Shown here: positions 5,908 through 11,972 of the stretch, one piece after another
Numbering within the stretch: the stretch's first letter is position 1
Layout: each line of letters begins with the position of its first letter
Program-made: the position numbers and the translations under genes
The notes under the pieces: generated by a model
Told to the model about the DNA's origin: nothing
The model's database searches: none
What the model saw: the letters and a program-made list of their open reading frames with translations, nothing else
Origin: AP-16 sp036395835
GTDB lineage: Bacteria > Pseudomonadota > Alphaproteobacteria > Rhizobiales > Xanthobacteraceae
Direction of reading: 5' to 3'
DNA length: 11,972 bases
Assembly: GCA_036395835.1 (NCBI GenBank)
Contig: DASWCW010000192.1
Location: 1-11,972, forward strand

Positions 5908-7296
5908 TCACAGGCTCGCGGCGACGGGGAGCGGCTTGTGGTGCGCCATGCGCTCCGCTTTCAGCAATTCGGCGAGCAGGAATGCGATGTCGATCGACTG
6001 CTCGGCGTTGAGCCGCGGGTCGCAGAACGTGTGATAGCGATCGTTGAGCTCGGCGTCGGTAATCGCCCGCGCGCCGCCGGTGCATTCGGTCACGTCGTTG
6101 CCGGTCATCTCGAGATGCACGCCGCCCGCATAAGTGCCCTCGGCCGCGTGCACCGCAAAGAAGCTCTTCACTTCCTGGAGAATGAGATCGAATGGACGGG
6201 TCTTGTAACCCGAGGCGGAACTGACGGTGTTGCCGTGCATGGGATCGCACGACCACACCACGATCCTGCCTTCGCGCTTCACCGCGCGCAGCAACACCGG
6301 AAGATGCTCGCCGATCCGCTCGGCGCCGAACCGGCAGATCAGCGTCAGCCGTCCCGGCTCGTTCTCGGGATTGAGAATATCGATCAGCCGGATGAGCTCG
6401 TCGGGCTTGAGCGAGGGCCCGCATTTGATGCCGAGCGGATTCTTGATGCCGCGACAGAACTCGACATGCGCGCCGTCGGGCTGATGCGTGCGGTCGCCGA
6501 TCCAGAGCAGATGGCCCGAAGTGCAATACCAGTCGCCCGAAGTCGAATCGACCCGGGTGAGCGCCTGCTCGTAGGGAAGCAGCAGCGCTTCGTGGCTGGT
6601 GTAGAAATCCGTGGTCTTGAGCTCCGGATGGCTCTCCAGATCGAGCCCGCAGGCCCGCATGAAGCCGAGCGCCTCGGAGATGCGGTTGGCGAGCTCGAGA
6701 TAGCGCCGCGACTGCGGGCTGTCCTTGATCGAGCCCAGCATCCATTGATGCACGCTGCCCAGATTGGCGTAACCGCCCTGGGCGAAGGCGCGCAGCAGAT
6801 TGAGGGTTGCGGCGGACTGGCGGTAGGCCTCGATCTGCCGATGCGGATCGGGAGTGCGGGCGGCCGCCGTGAACTCGATGTCGTTGATGATGTCGCCGCG
6901 ATAGCTCGGCAGTTCCTCGCCGTCCCGCTTTTCCGTCGGCGCGGAGCGCGGCTTTGCAAATTGGCCGGCTATGCGGCCGACCTTCACCACCGGCGAAGCC
7001 GCCGCATAGGTGAGCACCACCGCCATCTGCAGAAACACCCGGAAAAAATCGCGAATGTTGTCGGCGCCGTGCTCGGCGAAGCTCTCGGCGCAATCGCCGC
7101 CCTGCAGCAGGAAAGCGTTTCCGGTCGCGACCCGGCCCAGTGCCTGCTTGAGGCTGCGCGCCTCGCCGGCGAACACCAGCGGCGGAAAGCTCGCGAGCTG
7201 GCGTTCGACCTGGGCCAGCGCCGCGAGGTCGGGGTACTCCGGAAGCTGCTTGGCCGGCCGTTTCCGCCAGCCGTCGGGCGCCCAGCGCTGCGCCAT
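5908..7296 (-). CDS. Class II (plant-type) 3-deoxy-7-phosphoheptulonate synthase
   Basis: This condenses phosphoenolpyruvate and erythrose 4-phosphate to DAHP, the first step of the shikimate pathway. It encodes 462 residues from ATG 7296. That start is chosen because GGAGG lies five bases upstream and the protein then begins MAQRWAPDGWRKRPAKQLPE, as class II enzymes do; an upstream ATG at 7344 would add 16 unlikely residues. Expected metal ligands are all visible by analogy with the Mycobacterium tuberculosis enzyme: Cys69 (GGDCAE), His354 (DPMHGN), Glu396 (GGVHLEMTG) and Asp426 (TFCDPRLN). The PEP-site run KVGRIAGQFAKPRS is at 105-118. The length is that of the short bacterial and plant class II form, without the long N-terminal regulatory extension of actinobacterial versions. 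The gene is variously called aroG, aroF or aroH in annotations, so no symbol is given. Confidence 0.96.
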   Translation of the reverse strand: MAQRWAPDGWRKRPAKQLPEYPDLAALAQVERQLASFPPLVFAGEARSLKQALGRVATGNAFLLQGGDCAESFAEHGADNIRDFFRVFLQMAVVLTYAAASPVVKVGRIAGQFAKPRSAPTEKRDGEELPSYRGDIINDIEFTAAARTPDPHRQIEAYRQSAATLNLLRAFAQGGYANLGSVHQWMLGSIKDSPQSRRYLELANRISEALGFMRACGLDLESHPELKTTDFYTSHEALLLPYEQALTRVDSTSGDWYCTSGHLLWIGDRTHQPDGAHVEFCRGIKNPLGIKCGPSLKPDELIRLIDILNPENEPGRLTLICRFGAERIGEHLPVLLRAVKREGRIVVWSCDPMHGNTVSSASGYKTRPFDLILQEVKSFFAVHAAEGTYAGGVHLEMTGNDVTECTGGARAITDAELNDRYHTFCDPRLNAEQSIDIAFLLAELLKAERMAHHKPLPVAASL

Positions 7297-7300
7297 GTTT

Positions 7301-7307
7301 TCCTCCG
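7301..7307 (-). promoter_or_regulatory. Ribosome binding site deciding the DAHP synthase start
   Basis: On the minus strand the sequence reads CGGAGGA, then AAAC, then ATG at 7296. It is the best Shine-Dalgarno match in the minus-strand block and fixes the start against the upstream in-frame candidate at 7344. Confidence 0.8.
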
Positions 7308-7417
7308 CCATTCCACGCACGAGCATCCGCAGGCATTCGCCCACGCGCGGCCGGGGTTATACCGCCCGACACGGCGCGCGTCTAACGATGCTCGCAGGCG
7401 GCTCGCGCCACGCCCAC

Positions 7418-8797
7418 CTACTCGGCCGCCTCCCGGCTATAGCGCGCCACGGGCGTGCGCAGCGTGACGAGCTCCTCGGCCGCGGTCGGATGCACCGCCA
7501 TGGCGGCGTCGAAATCGGACTTGCGCGCCTTCATGGTCACCGCGACCCCGACCAGCTGAATGATCTCGGCCGCGTCTGGACCCACGACGTGGCAGCCGAC
7601 CACGCAGTCGGTCGAGCCGTCGACCACGAGCTTCATCAGCATGCGGGTGTTGCGCCCGGACAGCGTCGCCTTCAGGGGCCGGAAGCTCGCGCGGTAGACG
7701 TCGACGGCCGCCAGCCGCGCCCGCGCCATGGCTTCGGTCATGCCGATCGCGCCGACTTCCGGCTCGGAAAACACCGCAGTGGGCACATGGGCATGGTCTA
7801 CCGCCGTCGGCCGATTGCCGAACACGGTGTCGGCAAACGCCTGCCCCTCGCGGATGGCGACGGGGGTCAGGTTCACCCGGTTGGTGACGTCGCCGACCGC
7901 GTAGACGTTCGAGACCGAGCTCTGGGAATAGGGATCGACCGCGATGCCGCCGTTCTCCGACAGCGCCACGCCCGCAGCTTCCAGGCCGAAGCCCGCCACA
8001 TTGGGCCGCCGTCCGATCGCGAACATGACCCGATCGGTCTCGATCGCTTGCCCGTCGCTGAGCTTCGAGCGCATGCCGGTCGCCGTCTTTTCCACCGCGG
8101 CGACGATGCGGCCCGTCACGATGCGGATGCCGCCCTTCTCCATCTCGGCGCGCAGATGCGAGCGTACATCGTCGTCGAAGCCGCGCAGGATGTTCTCGCC
8201 GCGATAGACGAGCGTCACCTGCGCGCCGAGCCCGGCGAAGATGCAGGCGAACTCCACCGCAATGTAGCCGCCGCCCTGGATGAGAATGCGGGCCGGGAAT
8301 TCCGGCAGATGGAACGCCTCGTTCGAGGAAATGACGTGCTCGATTCCCGGGATCATGCCGTTGCTCGGCCGGGCTCCGGTCGCAACCAGCACGTGATCGG
8401 CGCGAACCGCGGCGCCCGTGGCAACCAGGCGCAGCTCGTGCGCACCCTCCATCACGGCGCGGCTCTTGACGATCGTCACGCCGGCATTTTGCAGGCCGGC
8501 GATGTAGGCCGCCTCGAGCCGGGCAATCTCGCGATCCTTGTTGGCGATCAAGCTCGGCCAGTCGAAGCTCGGCGGCGACACGGTCCAACCGTAACCGGCG
8601 GCGTCGGCGAATTCGTGAGAGAATCGCGAGGCGTAGACGAGGAGCTTCTTCGGCACGCAACCACGAATGACGCAGGTGCCGCCGACGCGATATTCCTCGG
8701 CGATCATCACTCTGGCGCCATGCTCGGCGGCAACGCGAGCCGCGCGCACGCCCCCGGAGCCGGCTCCGATCACGAACAGATCGACGTCGTCGCTCAT
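7418..8797 (-). CDS. gor: Glutathione-disulfide reductase (NADPH)
   Basis: This encodes 459 residues, the normal length. It reduces oxidised glutathione with NADPH through FAD and a redox disulfide in the cytoplasm. The FAD-binding loop GAGSGG is at 11-16. The active disulfide is GGTCVIRGCVPKK, Cys42 and Cys47; the IRG between the cysteines matches my recollection of the rhizobial form, where E. coli has NVG. The second Rossmann loop GGGYIAVEFA is at 175-184, and Arg199 and Arg205 in VYRGENILRGFD are in the positions that select NADPH over NADH. A second FAD motif, VYAVGDVTNRVNLTPVA, follows. The C-terminal HPTAAEE gives the catalytic His436-Glu441 pair. GGAG precedes the start by five bases. 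It is 33 bp after the DUF2059 gene and is probably cotranscribed with it and rpiA. Confidence 0.95.
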   Translation of the reverse strand: MSDDVDLFVIGAGSGGVRAARVAAEHGARVMIAEEYRVGGTCVIRGCVPKKLLVYASRFSHEFADAAGYGWTVSPPSFDWPSLIANKDREIARLEAAYIAGLQNAGVTIVKSRAVMEGAHELRLVATGAAVRADHVLVATGARPSNGMIPGIEHVISSNEAFHLPEFPARILIQGGGYIAVEFACIFAGLGAQVTLVYRGENILRGFDDDVRSHLRAEMEKGGIRIVTGRIVAAVEKTATGMRSKLSDGQAIETDRVMFAIGRRPNVAGFGLEAAGVALSENGGIAVDPYSQSSVSNVYAVGDVTNRVNLTPVAIREGQAFADTVFGNRPTAVDHAHVPTAVFSEPEVGAIGMTEAMARARLAAVDVYRASFRPLKATLSGRNTRMLMKLVVDGSTDCVVGCHVVGPDAAEIIQLVGVAVTMKARKSDFDAAMAVHPTAAEELVTLRTPVARYSREAAE

Positions 8798-8830
8798 GCA
8801 ATCTCCGTGCTGCGTCGGTCCGCCGCAGGG

Positions 8831-9337
8831 CTAGAGATCGTAGCCCTTTTTCTTCATCTCCGCGCGCATCCTGCCGATCACTTCTTCGGAAAACTTGTTG
8901 GTCCATTGCTGGATCCGATTGAAACCGTCGTTGAGAATCTTCGGCTCCTCGCTGACGATTTTTTTGCCCAGCGGCGATTTGTAGAAGGCGAGCGTGTCCT
9001 TGAGCTCCTGTTCGGTGAACGTCTGGGCGTACAGCCGCGCAACCTGGTCGACCAGCTGCGATGCGCGCGGGGCATATTCGGTCCGCAGCAGCGCCGCAAC
9101 GTCGTTCAGCTCCTTGCCCAGCGCGGGATTGGCCTGCAGGAATACGGCTTTGGCCTGCTCGATGACGCCGGGAATGACCGGGTCCCAGAGCTGCGTCGAT
9201 CCCTTGAGCACCATGAGCTCCTTGGCAAGCGCAAGCGACGGCGGCGCAGGCTCTTGTGCCGACGCAGGCCCGCCGAACATCGCAATCGTGAAAACGACGG
9301 CCGCGGCACGCGCGCCGCGGGCAAGCTTATGCGCCAT
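8831..9337 (-). CDS. Periplasmic DUF2059 protein
   Basis: This encodes 168 residues. A signal peptide (MAHKLARGAR, hydrophobic core, cleavage near ASA-Q at 27-28) predicts export. The mature part is all-helical. The DUF2059 hallmark lies at about 103-126: LYAQTFTEQELKD, then AFYKSPLGKKIV, preceded by a helix pair that starts around residue 35. The family is common in Proteobacteria and has no known biochemical role. A GGGAG-rich ribosome site lies just upstream of the ATG. The gaps are 30 bp to rpiA (upstream in the transcript) and 33 bp to gor (downstream), so the three are likely one operon. That arrangement puts an exported protein of unknown role between two NADPH and pentose-phosphate related enzymes; a functional link is inference only. 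Confidence 0.88.
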   Translation of the reverse strand: MAHKLARGARAAAVVFTIAMFGGPASAQEPAPPSLALAKELMVLKGSTQLWDPVIPGVIEQAKAVFLQANPALGKELNDVAALLRTEYAPRASQLVDQVARLYAQTFTEQELKDTLAFYKSPLGKKIVSEEPKILNDGFNRIQQWTNKFSEEVIGRMRAEMKKKGYDL

Positions 9338-9367
9338 GTGAGCTCCCTCCCCTCCTGCGTATCGAGC

Positions 9368-10066
9368 TTACGGCCGCTCGACGACCCGTACGCCGTCCGG
9401 ACCGGCGATGATCGCGGTCTTGGCCAGCCCGATGAACAAACCGTGCTCGACGACGCCCGGAATCTGCGCAAGGCGGTCGGCCAGCAATTGCGGCTCGATG
9501 ATACGCGTCAGCGCCGCATCGAGAATGAGGTGACCGCCCTCCGTGACGAAAGCATGGCCGTCCCGGGTCCGCCGCAACGTGAGGGGCCCGGGCGCCCCGG
9601 CGCCCGCCGCGGCGTTCTCGATGGCGCGCCGGGTCGCAGAAAGCCCGAACGACACCACTTCGACCGGCAGCGGAAATCGACCCAGCAGAGCCACCCATTT
9701 CGACTCATCCGCGATCACGATCATTCGCGCCGAGGCCGCCGCGACGATCTTTTCATGCAGCAGGGCGCCGCCTCCCCCCTTGATCAGCGCCAGGTCCGGT
9801 GCGATCTCGTCGGCGCCGTCGATCGTGATGTCGAGTTCGGGCGTCTCGTCGAGCGTCGCCAGCGGCACCCCGAGCCGCTCTGCGTCGGTGCGCGTGGCCT
9901 CGGAAGTCGCCACCCCGACAACGTCGAGCCCCGCCCGCACGCGATCCGCCAGCAGCTCGACGAAATATTTGGCTGTCGAGCCGGTGCCCAACCCGACCCG
10001 CATGCCGGGCTCGATGAATTCCAGCGCCGCGGCGGCGGCCTGGCGCTTGTAGTCTTCCGAGCTCAT
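9368..10066 (-). CDS. rpiA: Ribose-5-phosphate isomerase A
   Basis: This interconverts ribose 5-phosphate and ribulose 5-phosphate in the pentose phosphate pathway and, where present, the Calvin cycle. It encodes 232 residues from ATG 10066 (MSSEDYKRQAAAAALEF); E. coli RpiA has 219. An upstream in-frame ATG at 10243 would add a 59-residue Arg-rich extension unlike the family and is rejected. The phosphate-binding loop GLGTGSTA is at 25-32. The catalytic set expected from E. coli RpiA is present: Asp83, Asp86 and Glu87 in TIDGADEI, Lys96 in ALIKGGGGAL, and Glu105 in HEKIVA. The C-terminal half (VEHGLFIGLA) is also typical. There is no clear ribosome site before the start, so the mRNA leader may be very short. 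It is the first gene of the rpiA, DUF2059, gor group and is divergent from gph across 180 bp. Confidence 0.95.
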   Translation of the reverse strand: MSSEDYKRQAAAAALEFIEPGMRVGLGTGSTAKYFVELLADRVRAGLDVVGVATSEATRTDAERLGVPLATLDETPELDITIDGADEIAPDLALIKGGGGALLHEKIVAAASARMIVIADESKWVALLGRFPLPVEVVSFGLSATRRAIENAAAGAGAPGPLTLRRTRDGHAFVTEGGHLILDAALTRIIEPQLLADRLAQIPGVVEHGLFIGLAKTAIIAGPDGVRVVERP

Positions 10067-10246
10067 GCGGGCGCGAACGCGTATCCGGGCCGATCGTGGA
10101 GCGCGCTTTTCTAGCCCGGTTCGCAGGCCGCGCCTAGTCCAAAACACCGCGCGCCGCGGCTCGACGGTCAGGCATAACAGAAGCGGCCTTGAATTCCCGG
10201 CCGTTTCGTGCCTCGTGATCGCCCCGATTTCCTGCGATCCCAACCC

Positions 10247-10930
10247 ATGGCCGCGCCCACCATCGTCTTCGATCTCGACGGAACGCTCGTCGATACCGCG
10301 CCGGATCTGATCGCGACGCTCAATGCTTTGTTCGCGCGCGAAGGCTTGCCTTCGCCCGGCGGCGGGCTGCGCAACATGATCGGGGGCGGGGCAAGACGGT
10401 TGATCGAGCGTGCGCTAGCGCAGGAGAGCATCAAAATTTCCGATCGCGAATTGGAGCGTTTGTACGCCGGCTATATCGAGCATTATGCCGCACACATCGC
10501 CGATTGCTCGCGACCGTTTCCGGGACTGGAGCCGGCGCTAGATGCGCTCGCCGCGGCCGGATGCCGGCTTGCGGTGTGCACGAACAAGCTGGAGTTTCTC
10601 GCCGTCCGCTTGCTCGACGCGCTCGGGCTCGCCGGACGTTTCGCGGCCATCTGCGGTCAGGACACCTTCGGGATGCAAAAGCCCGATCCGGAAGTGCTGC
10701 GGCGGACCGTGGCGCGGGCCGGCGGAAGAATGAAATGCGCGCTGATGGTCGGCGACTCCGATACCGACATCCACATGGCGCGCGAGGCGGCAGTTCCGGT
10801 GGTCGCCGTCGATTTCGGCTATACCGAGACGCCGGTTTCGCTGCTCGCGCCGGACCGGATCATCAGCCGTTTCGACGATCTGCCGACCGCCGTAAGCGAG
10901 CTGTTGCGGCCGTCCGTCCGACACATTTGA
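10247..10930 (+). CDS. gph: Phosphoglycolate phosphatase-type HAD hydrolase
   Basis: This encodes 227 residues from ATG 10247, with the first HAD motif FDLDGTLVDT close behind (Asp9 nucleophile, Asp11 acid/base). The GTG at 10208 would add 13 residues and is less likely. The helical cap follows (about 18-85), then motif II Thr112 (VCTNK), motif III Lys145 (MQKPDPEVL) and motif IV VGDSDTDIHMA with Asp170 and Asp174. This set and the PDLIATLN cap start match Gph, which removes phosphate from 2-phosphoglycolate formed by DNA repair or by Rubisco oxygenation. Related HAD phosphatases share these motifs, so the substrate is likely but not proven. Neither start has a good ribosome site. It is divergent from rpiA, a pairing that fits sugar-phosphate housekeeping. 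Confidence 0.9.
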   Translation: MAAPTIVFDLDGTLVDTAPDLIATLNALFAREGLPSPGGGLRNMIGGGARRLIERALAQESIKISDRELERLYAGYIEHYAAHIADCSRPFPGLEPALDALAAAGCRLAVCTNKLEFLAVRLLDALGLAGRFAAICGQDTFGMQKPDPEVLRRTVARAGGRMKCALMVGDSDTDIHMAREAAVPVVAVDFGYTETPVSLLAPDRIISRFDDLPTAVSELLRPSVRHI

Positions 10931-10952
10931 CTCGTACCGTGGCGAGGGCTGC

Positions 10953-11039
10953 ATGAAACGCACGGAACCCTCTCTCGTTGCTGGTTCCGCGCTTGGGATC
11001 GCCCACGCCGCTCGGGCCCGCTTCCAGGAGGACAAATGA
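10953..11039 (+). CDS. Possible 28-codon leader frame overlapping the lipoprotein start
   Basis: A short frame runs from ATG 10953 (MKRTEPSLVAGSALGIA, then HAARARFQEDK) to TGA 11037-11039, which overlaps the ATG of the PEGA lipoprotein in an ATGA junction. Such overlaps are typical of translational coupling. There is no clear ribosome site before it and no family match, so it may be chance. Its first half lies inside the GGAACC/GGTTCC hairpin. Confidence 0.25.
   Translation: MKRTEPSLVAGSALGIAHAARARFQEDK
10963..10989. repeat. Inverted repeat upstream of the PEGA lipoprotein gene
   Basis: CGGAACC (10963-10969) and GGTTCCG (10983-10989) are perfect complements with a 13-nt spacer, lying 47 bp before the lipoprotein ATG and 32 bp after the gph stop. 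They could be a dyad operator or an mRNA hairpin; no T run follows, so a terminator is unlikely. Confidence 0.35.
11026..11031 (+). promoter_or_regulatory. Ribosome binding site of the PEGA lipoprotein gene
   Basis: A perfect AGGAGG hexamer sits four bases (ACAA) before ATG 11036. It supports initiation at that ATG independent of any upstream leader frame. Confidence 0.85.
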
Positions 11040-11452
11040 GCAAAGCGCAAGCACTCGTGTTTGCGGGATTGGCGCTGCTGCTCGGTGCATGCAGCGTTTG
11101 GCCGCGGGGCGCGGGATTCGGATTGTTCGACAGCACGCCGGCGATGCCCGCCATCGCCACCATCGAGCTCGATTCCGAGCCCCAAGGGGTGGAGGCGAAA
11201 ACGTCGCTGGGGTCGAGCTGCCAAACGCCGTGCGCGCTCGAGGTTCCGGCCACCGGCGCATTCTCGGTGACCTTCACGCGCGAGGGTTATGTCGCGCAGA
11301 CCGTTCCGGTGCAGATCCAGCCGGGCCAAGAGGCGGCGTCCGTCAAGTTCACGCCGAACCCGGTCTTCGCCCAGCTCGGGCCGGCGGCAGGCGCCAAGAA
11401 GAAGCCGGCCGCAAAGCCCGCCGCAACGGCTCCGAGCACGAGCGCCCGCTAG
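11036..11452 (+). CDS. PEGA-domain lipoprotein
   Basis: This encodes 138 residues. The N-terminus is a lipoprotein signal: MSK, a hydrophobic core, then the lipobox LGAC with Cys19 as the lipidated residue. Ser at +2 and no Asp fit outer-membrane delivery by the usual rule. Residues about 40-95 form one PEGA domain: ATIELDSEPQGVEAKTSLGS, then CQTPCALEVP, then FTREGYVAQTVPVQI. This is a small beta-sandwich common in surface proteins, with Cys61 and Cys65 probably disulfide-linked outside the cytoplasm. The last 25 residues are Lys/Ala/Pro-rich and disordered, perhaps a wall or membrane linker. Function is unknown. It lies 105 bp after gph and about 200 bp before a secreted hydrolase; shared transcription is possible but not shown. 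Confidence 0.85.
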   Translation: MSKAQALVFAGLALLLGACSVWPRGAGFGLFDSTPAMPAIATIELDSEPQGVEAKTSLGSSCQTPCALEVPATGAFSVTFTREGYVAQTVPVQIQPGQEAASVKFTPNPVFAQLGPAAGAKKKPAAKPAATAPSTSAR

Positions 11453-11638
11453 GTGGCCCCCAGGATCGCCGGATCGCTACCTGTATCCAGCGTTTGTTAT
11501 CGTCGGCGGCTCGCCAGATCCGGCTGCCCTCTTGCTCCAAGGAAACGGGAAACTGATGAGGGAATCGGTCGGTCTGCCGAAAGCTCGTCCCTTACCAAAT
11601 GCGCGTTTTGGGAATAAGCTCGACAGCAAACTTTCTCA

Positions 11639-11645
11639 GGGAGGC
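11639..11645 (+). promoter_or_regulatory. Ribosome binding site deciding the hydrolase start
   Basis: AGGGAGG lies six bases before ATG 11652. An in-frame ATG at 11556 has no such site and would put 32 polar residues before the signal peptide, so 11652 is preferred. Confidence 0.75.
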
Positions 11646-11651
11646 AAGCCC

Positions 11652-11972
11652 ATGCAACCGACGCTCAAGCTGGGGTTGGCTGTTCTCGCGGCCGCTATTT
11701 TTTGCGCTGCAGAGACGACGGCATCCAAGGGCCAGACGGCGGGAACCATCGTCACCGAAGAAATGAAGGTGCCGGCCTCCGATCCGGGCATCGATATCTA
11801 CGTACGAAATAAACGCTTGGCCACGATGAACCGCTTTCAACCGGAACGCACCGTTCTGTTCGTGCACGGCGCGACCTATCCGGCGCACACATCCTTCGAT
11901 CTCCAGCTCGGCGGGATGTCCTGGATGGATTACATTGCCGCGCGCGGATACGACGTTTATCTGTTGGATCTG
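11652..11972 (+). CDS. Secreted alpha/beta-fold hydrolase, N-terminal part (3' end cut by window)
   Basis: The frame is open for 107 codons to the window end with no stop. It begins MQPTLKLGLAVLAAAIFCAA, a signal peptide with likely cleavage near residues 20-24. A cysteine at 18 follows FC rather than a lipobox, so a soluble periplasmic protein is more likely than a lipoprotein. After a strand with GIDIYVRNK, the sequence TVLFVHGATYPAHTSFD carries the His-Gly oxyanion motif of alpha/beta hydrolases. Then comes GMSWMDYIAARGYDVYLLDL, the usual next helix and strand. The nucleophile elbow and the catalytic acid and histidine lie beyond the window, so activity cannot be judged. It could be an esterase, lipase or haloalkane dehalogenase-like enzyme. 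Confidence 0.8.
   Translation, partial: MQPTLKLGLAVLAAAIFCAAETTASKGQTAGTIVTEEMKVPASDPGIDIYVRNKRLATMNRFQPERTVLFVHGATYPAHTSFDLQLGGMSWMDYIAARGYDVYLLDL

Noticed and set aside
7010..10114. A plus-strand open frame of more than 1000 codons
   Set aside because: It is antisense to the DAHP synthase, gor, DUF2059 and rpiA genes, all of which have clear catalytic motifs. Long antisense frames are expected in GC-rich DNA, and its translation is compositionally odd with no domain pattern.

Overview
The window looks like chromosomal DNA from an alphaproteobacterium of the order Hyphomicrobiales (Rhizobiales), probably near Bradyrhizobiaceae or Xanthobacteraceae. The basis is GC content near two thirds in most genes, a DUF2865 protein and a DUF2283 protein of the kind found there, a 59-residue helical protein of a type common in Bradyrhizobium relatives, a REP-like palindrome, and a class II (plant-type) DAHP synthase. 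This placement is from recognition, not from a search.

Layout. (1) 1-417: the 3' end of an EamA/DMT-type transporter gene, followed by a strong intrinsic terminator at 571-609. (2) About 610-2330: a lower-GC, gene-poor stretch. It holds a 59-aa helical protein on the minus strand (627-806), a NepR-like anti-sigma reading frame with no usable start (about 1116-1278), a secreted single-domain cupin (1266-1700) overlapping it by 13 bp, a perfect-stem terminator, a doubtful IS3-type transposase scrap, and GC-rich palindromes, one of them an orphan terminator at 2223-2249. (3) 2332-3784: two plus-strand genes, an exported cysteine-rich DUF2865 protein and a DUF2283 protein, separated by a REP-like palindrome. 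(4) 3950-10066: a minus-strand block with nadE (glutamine-dependent NAD+ synthetase), a class II DAHP synthase, glutathione reductase, a periplasmic DUF2059 protein and rpiA. The last three have gaps of about 30 bp and are probably one operon in the order rpiA, DUF2059, gor. (5) 10247-11972: divergent plus-strand genes, namely gph (phosphoglycolate phosphatase family), a PEGA-domain lipoprotein with a possible 28-codon leader frame, and a secreted alpha/beta hydrolase cut by the window end.

Function. The core is housekeeping metabolism: NAD synthesis, the entry step of the shikimate pathway, NADPH-dependent glutathione recycling, and pentose-phosphate/2-phosphoglycolate handling. The exported proteins (cupin, DUF2865, DUF2059, PEGA lipoprotein, hydrolase) suggest envelope roles but have no assigned function. 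No CRISPR array, intact mobile element, tRNA, rRNA or defence cluster was seen. The most unusual material is the low-GC 600-1900 stretch, especially the broken or unconventionally started NepR-like frame fused by overlap to the cupin gene.
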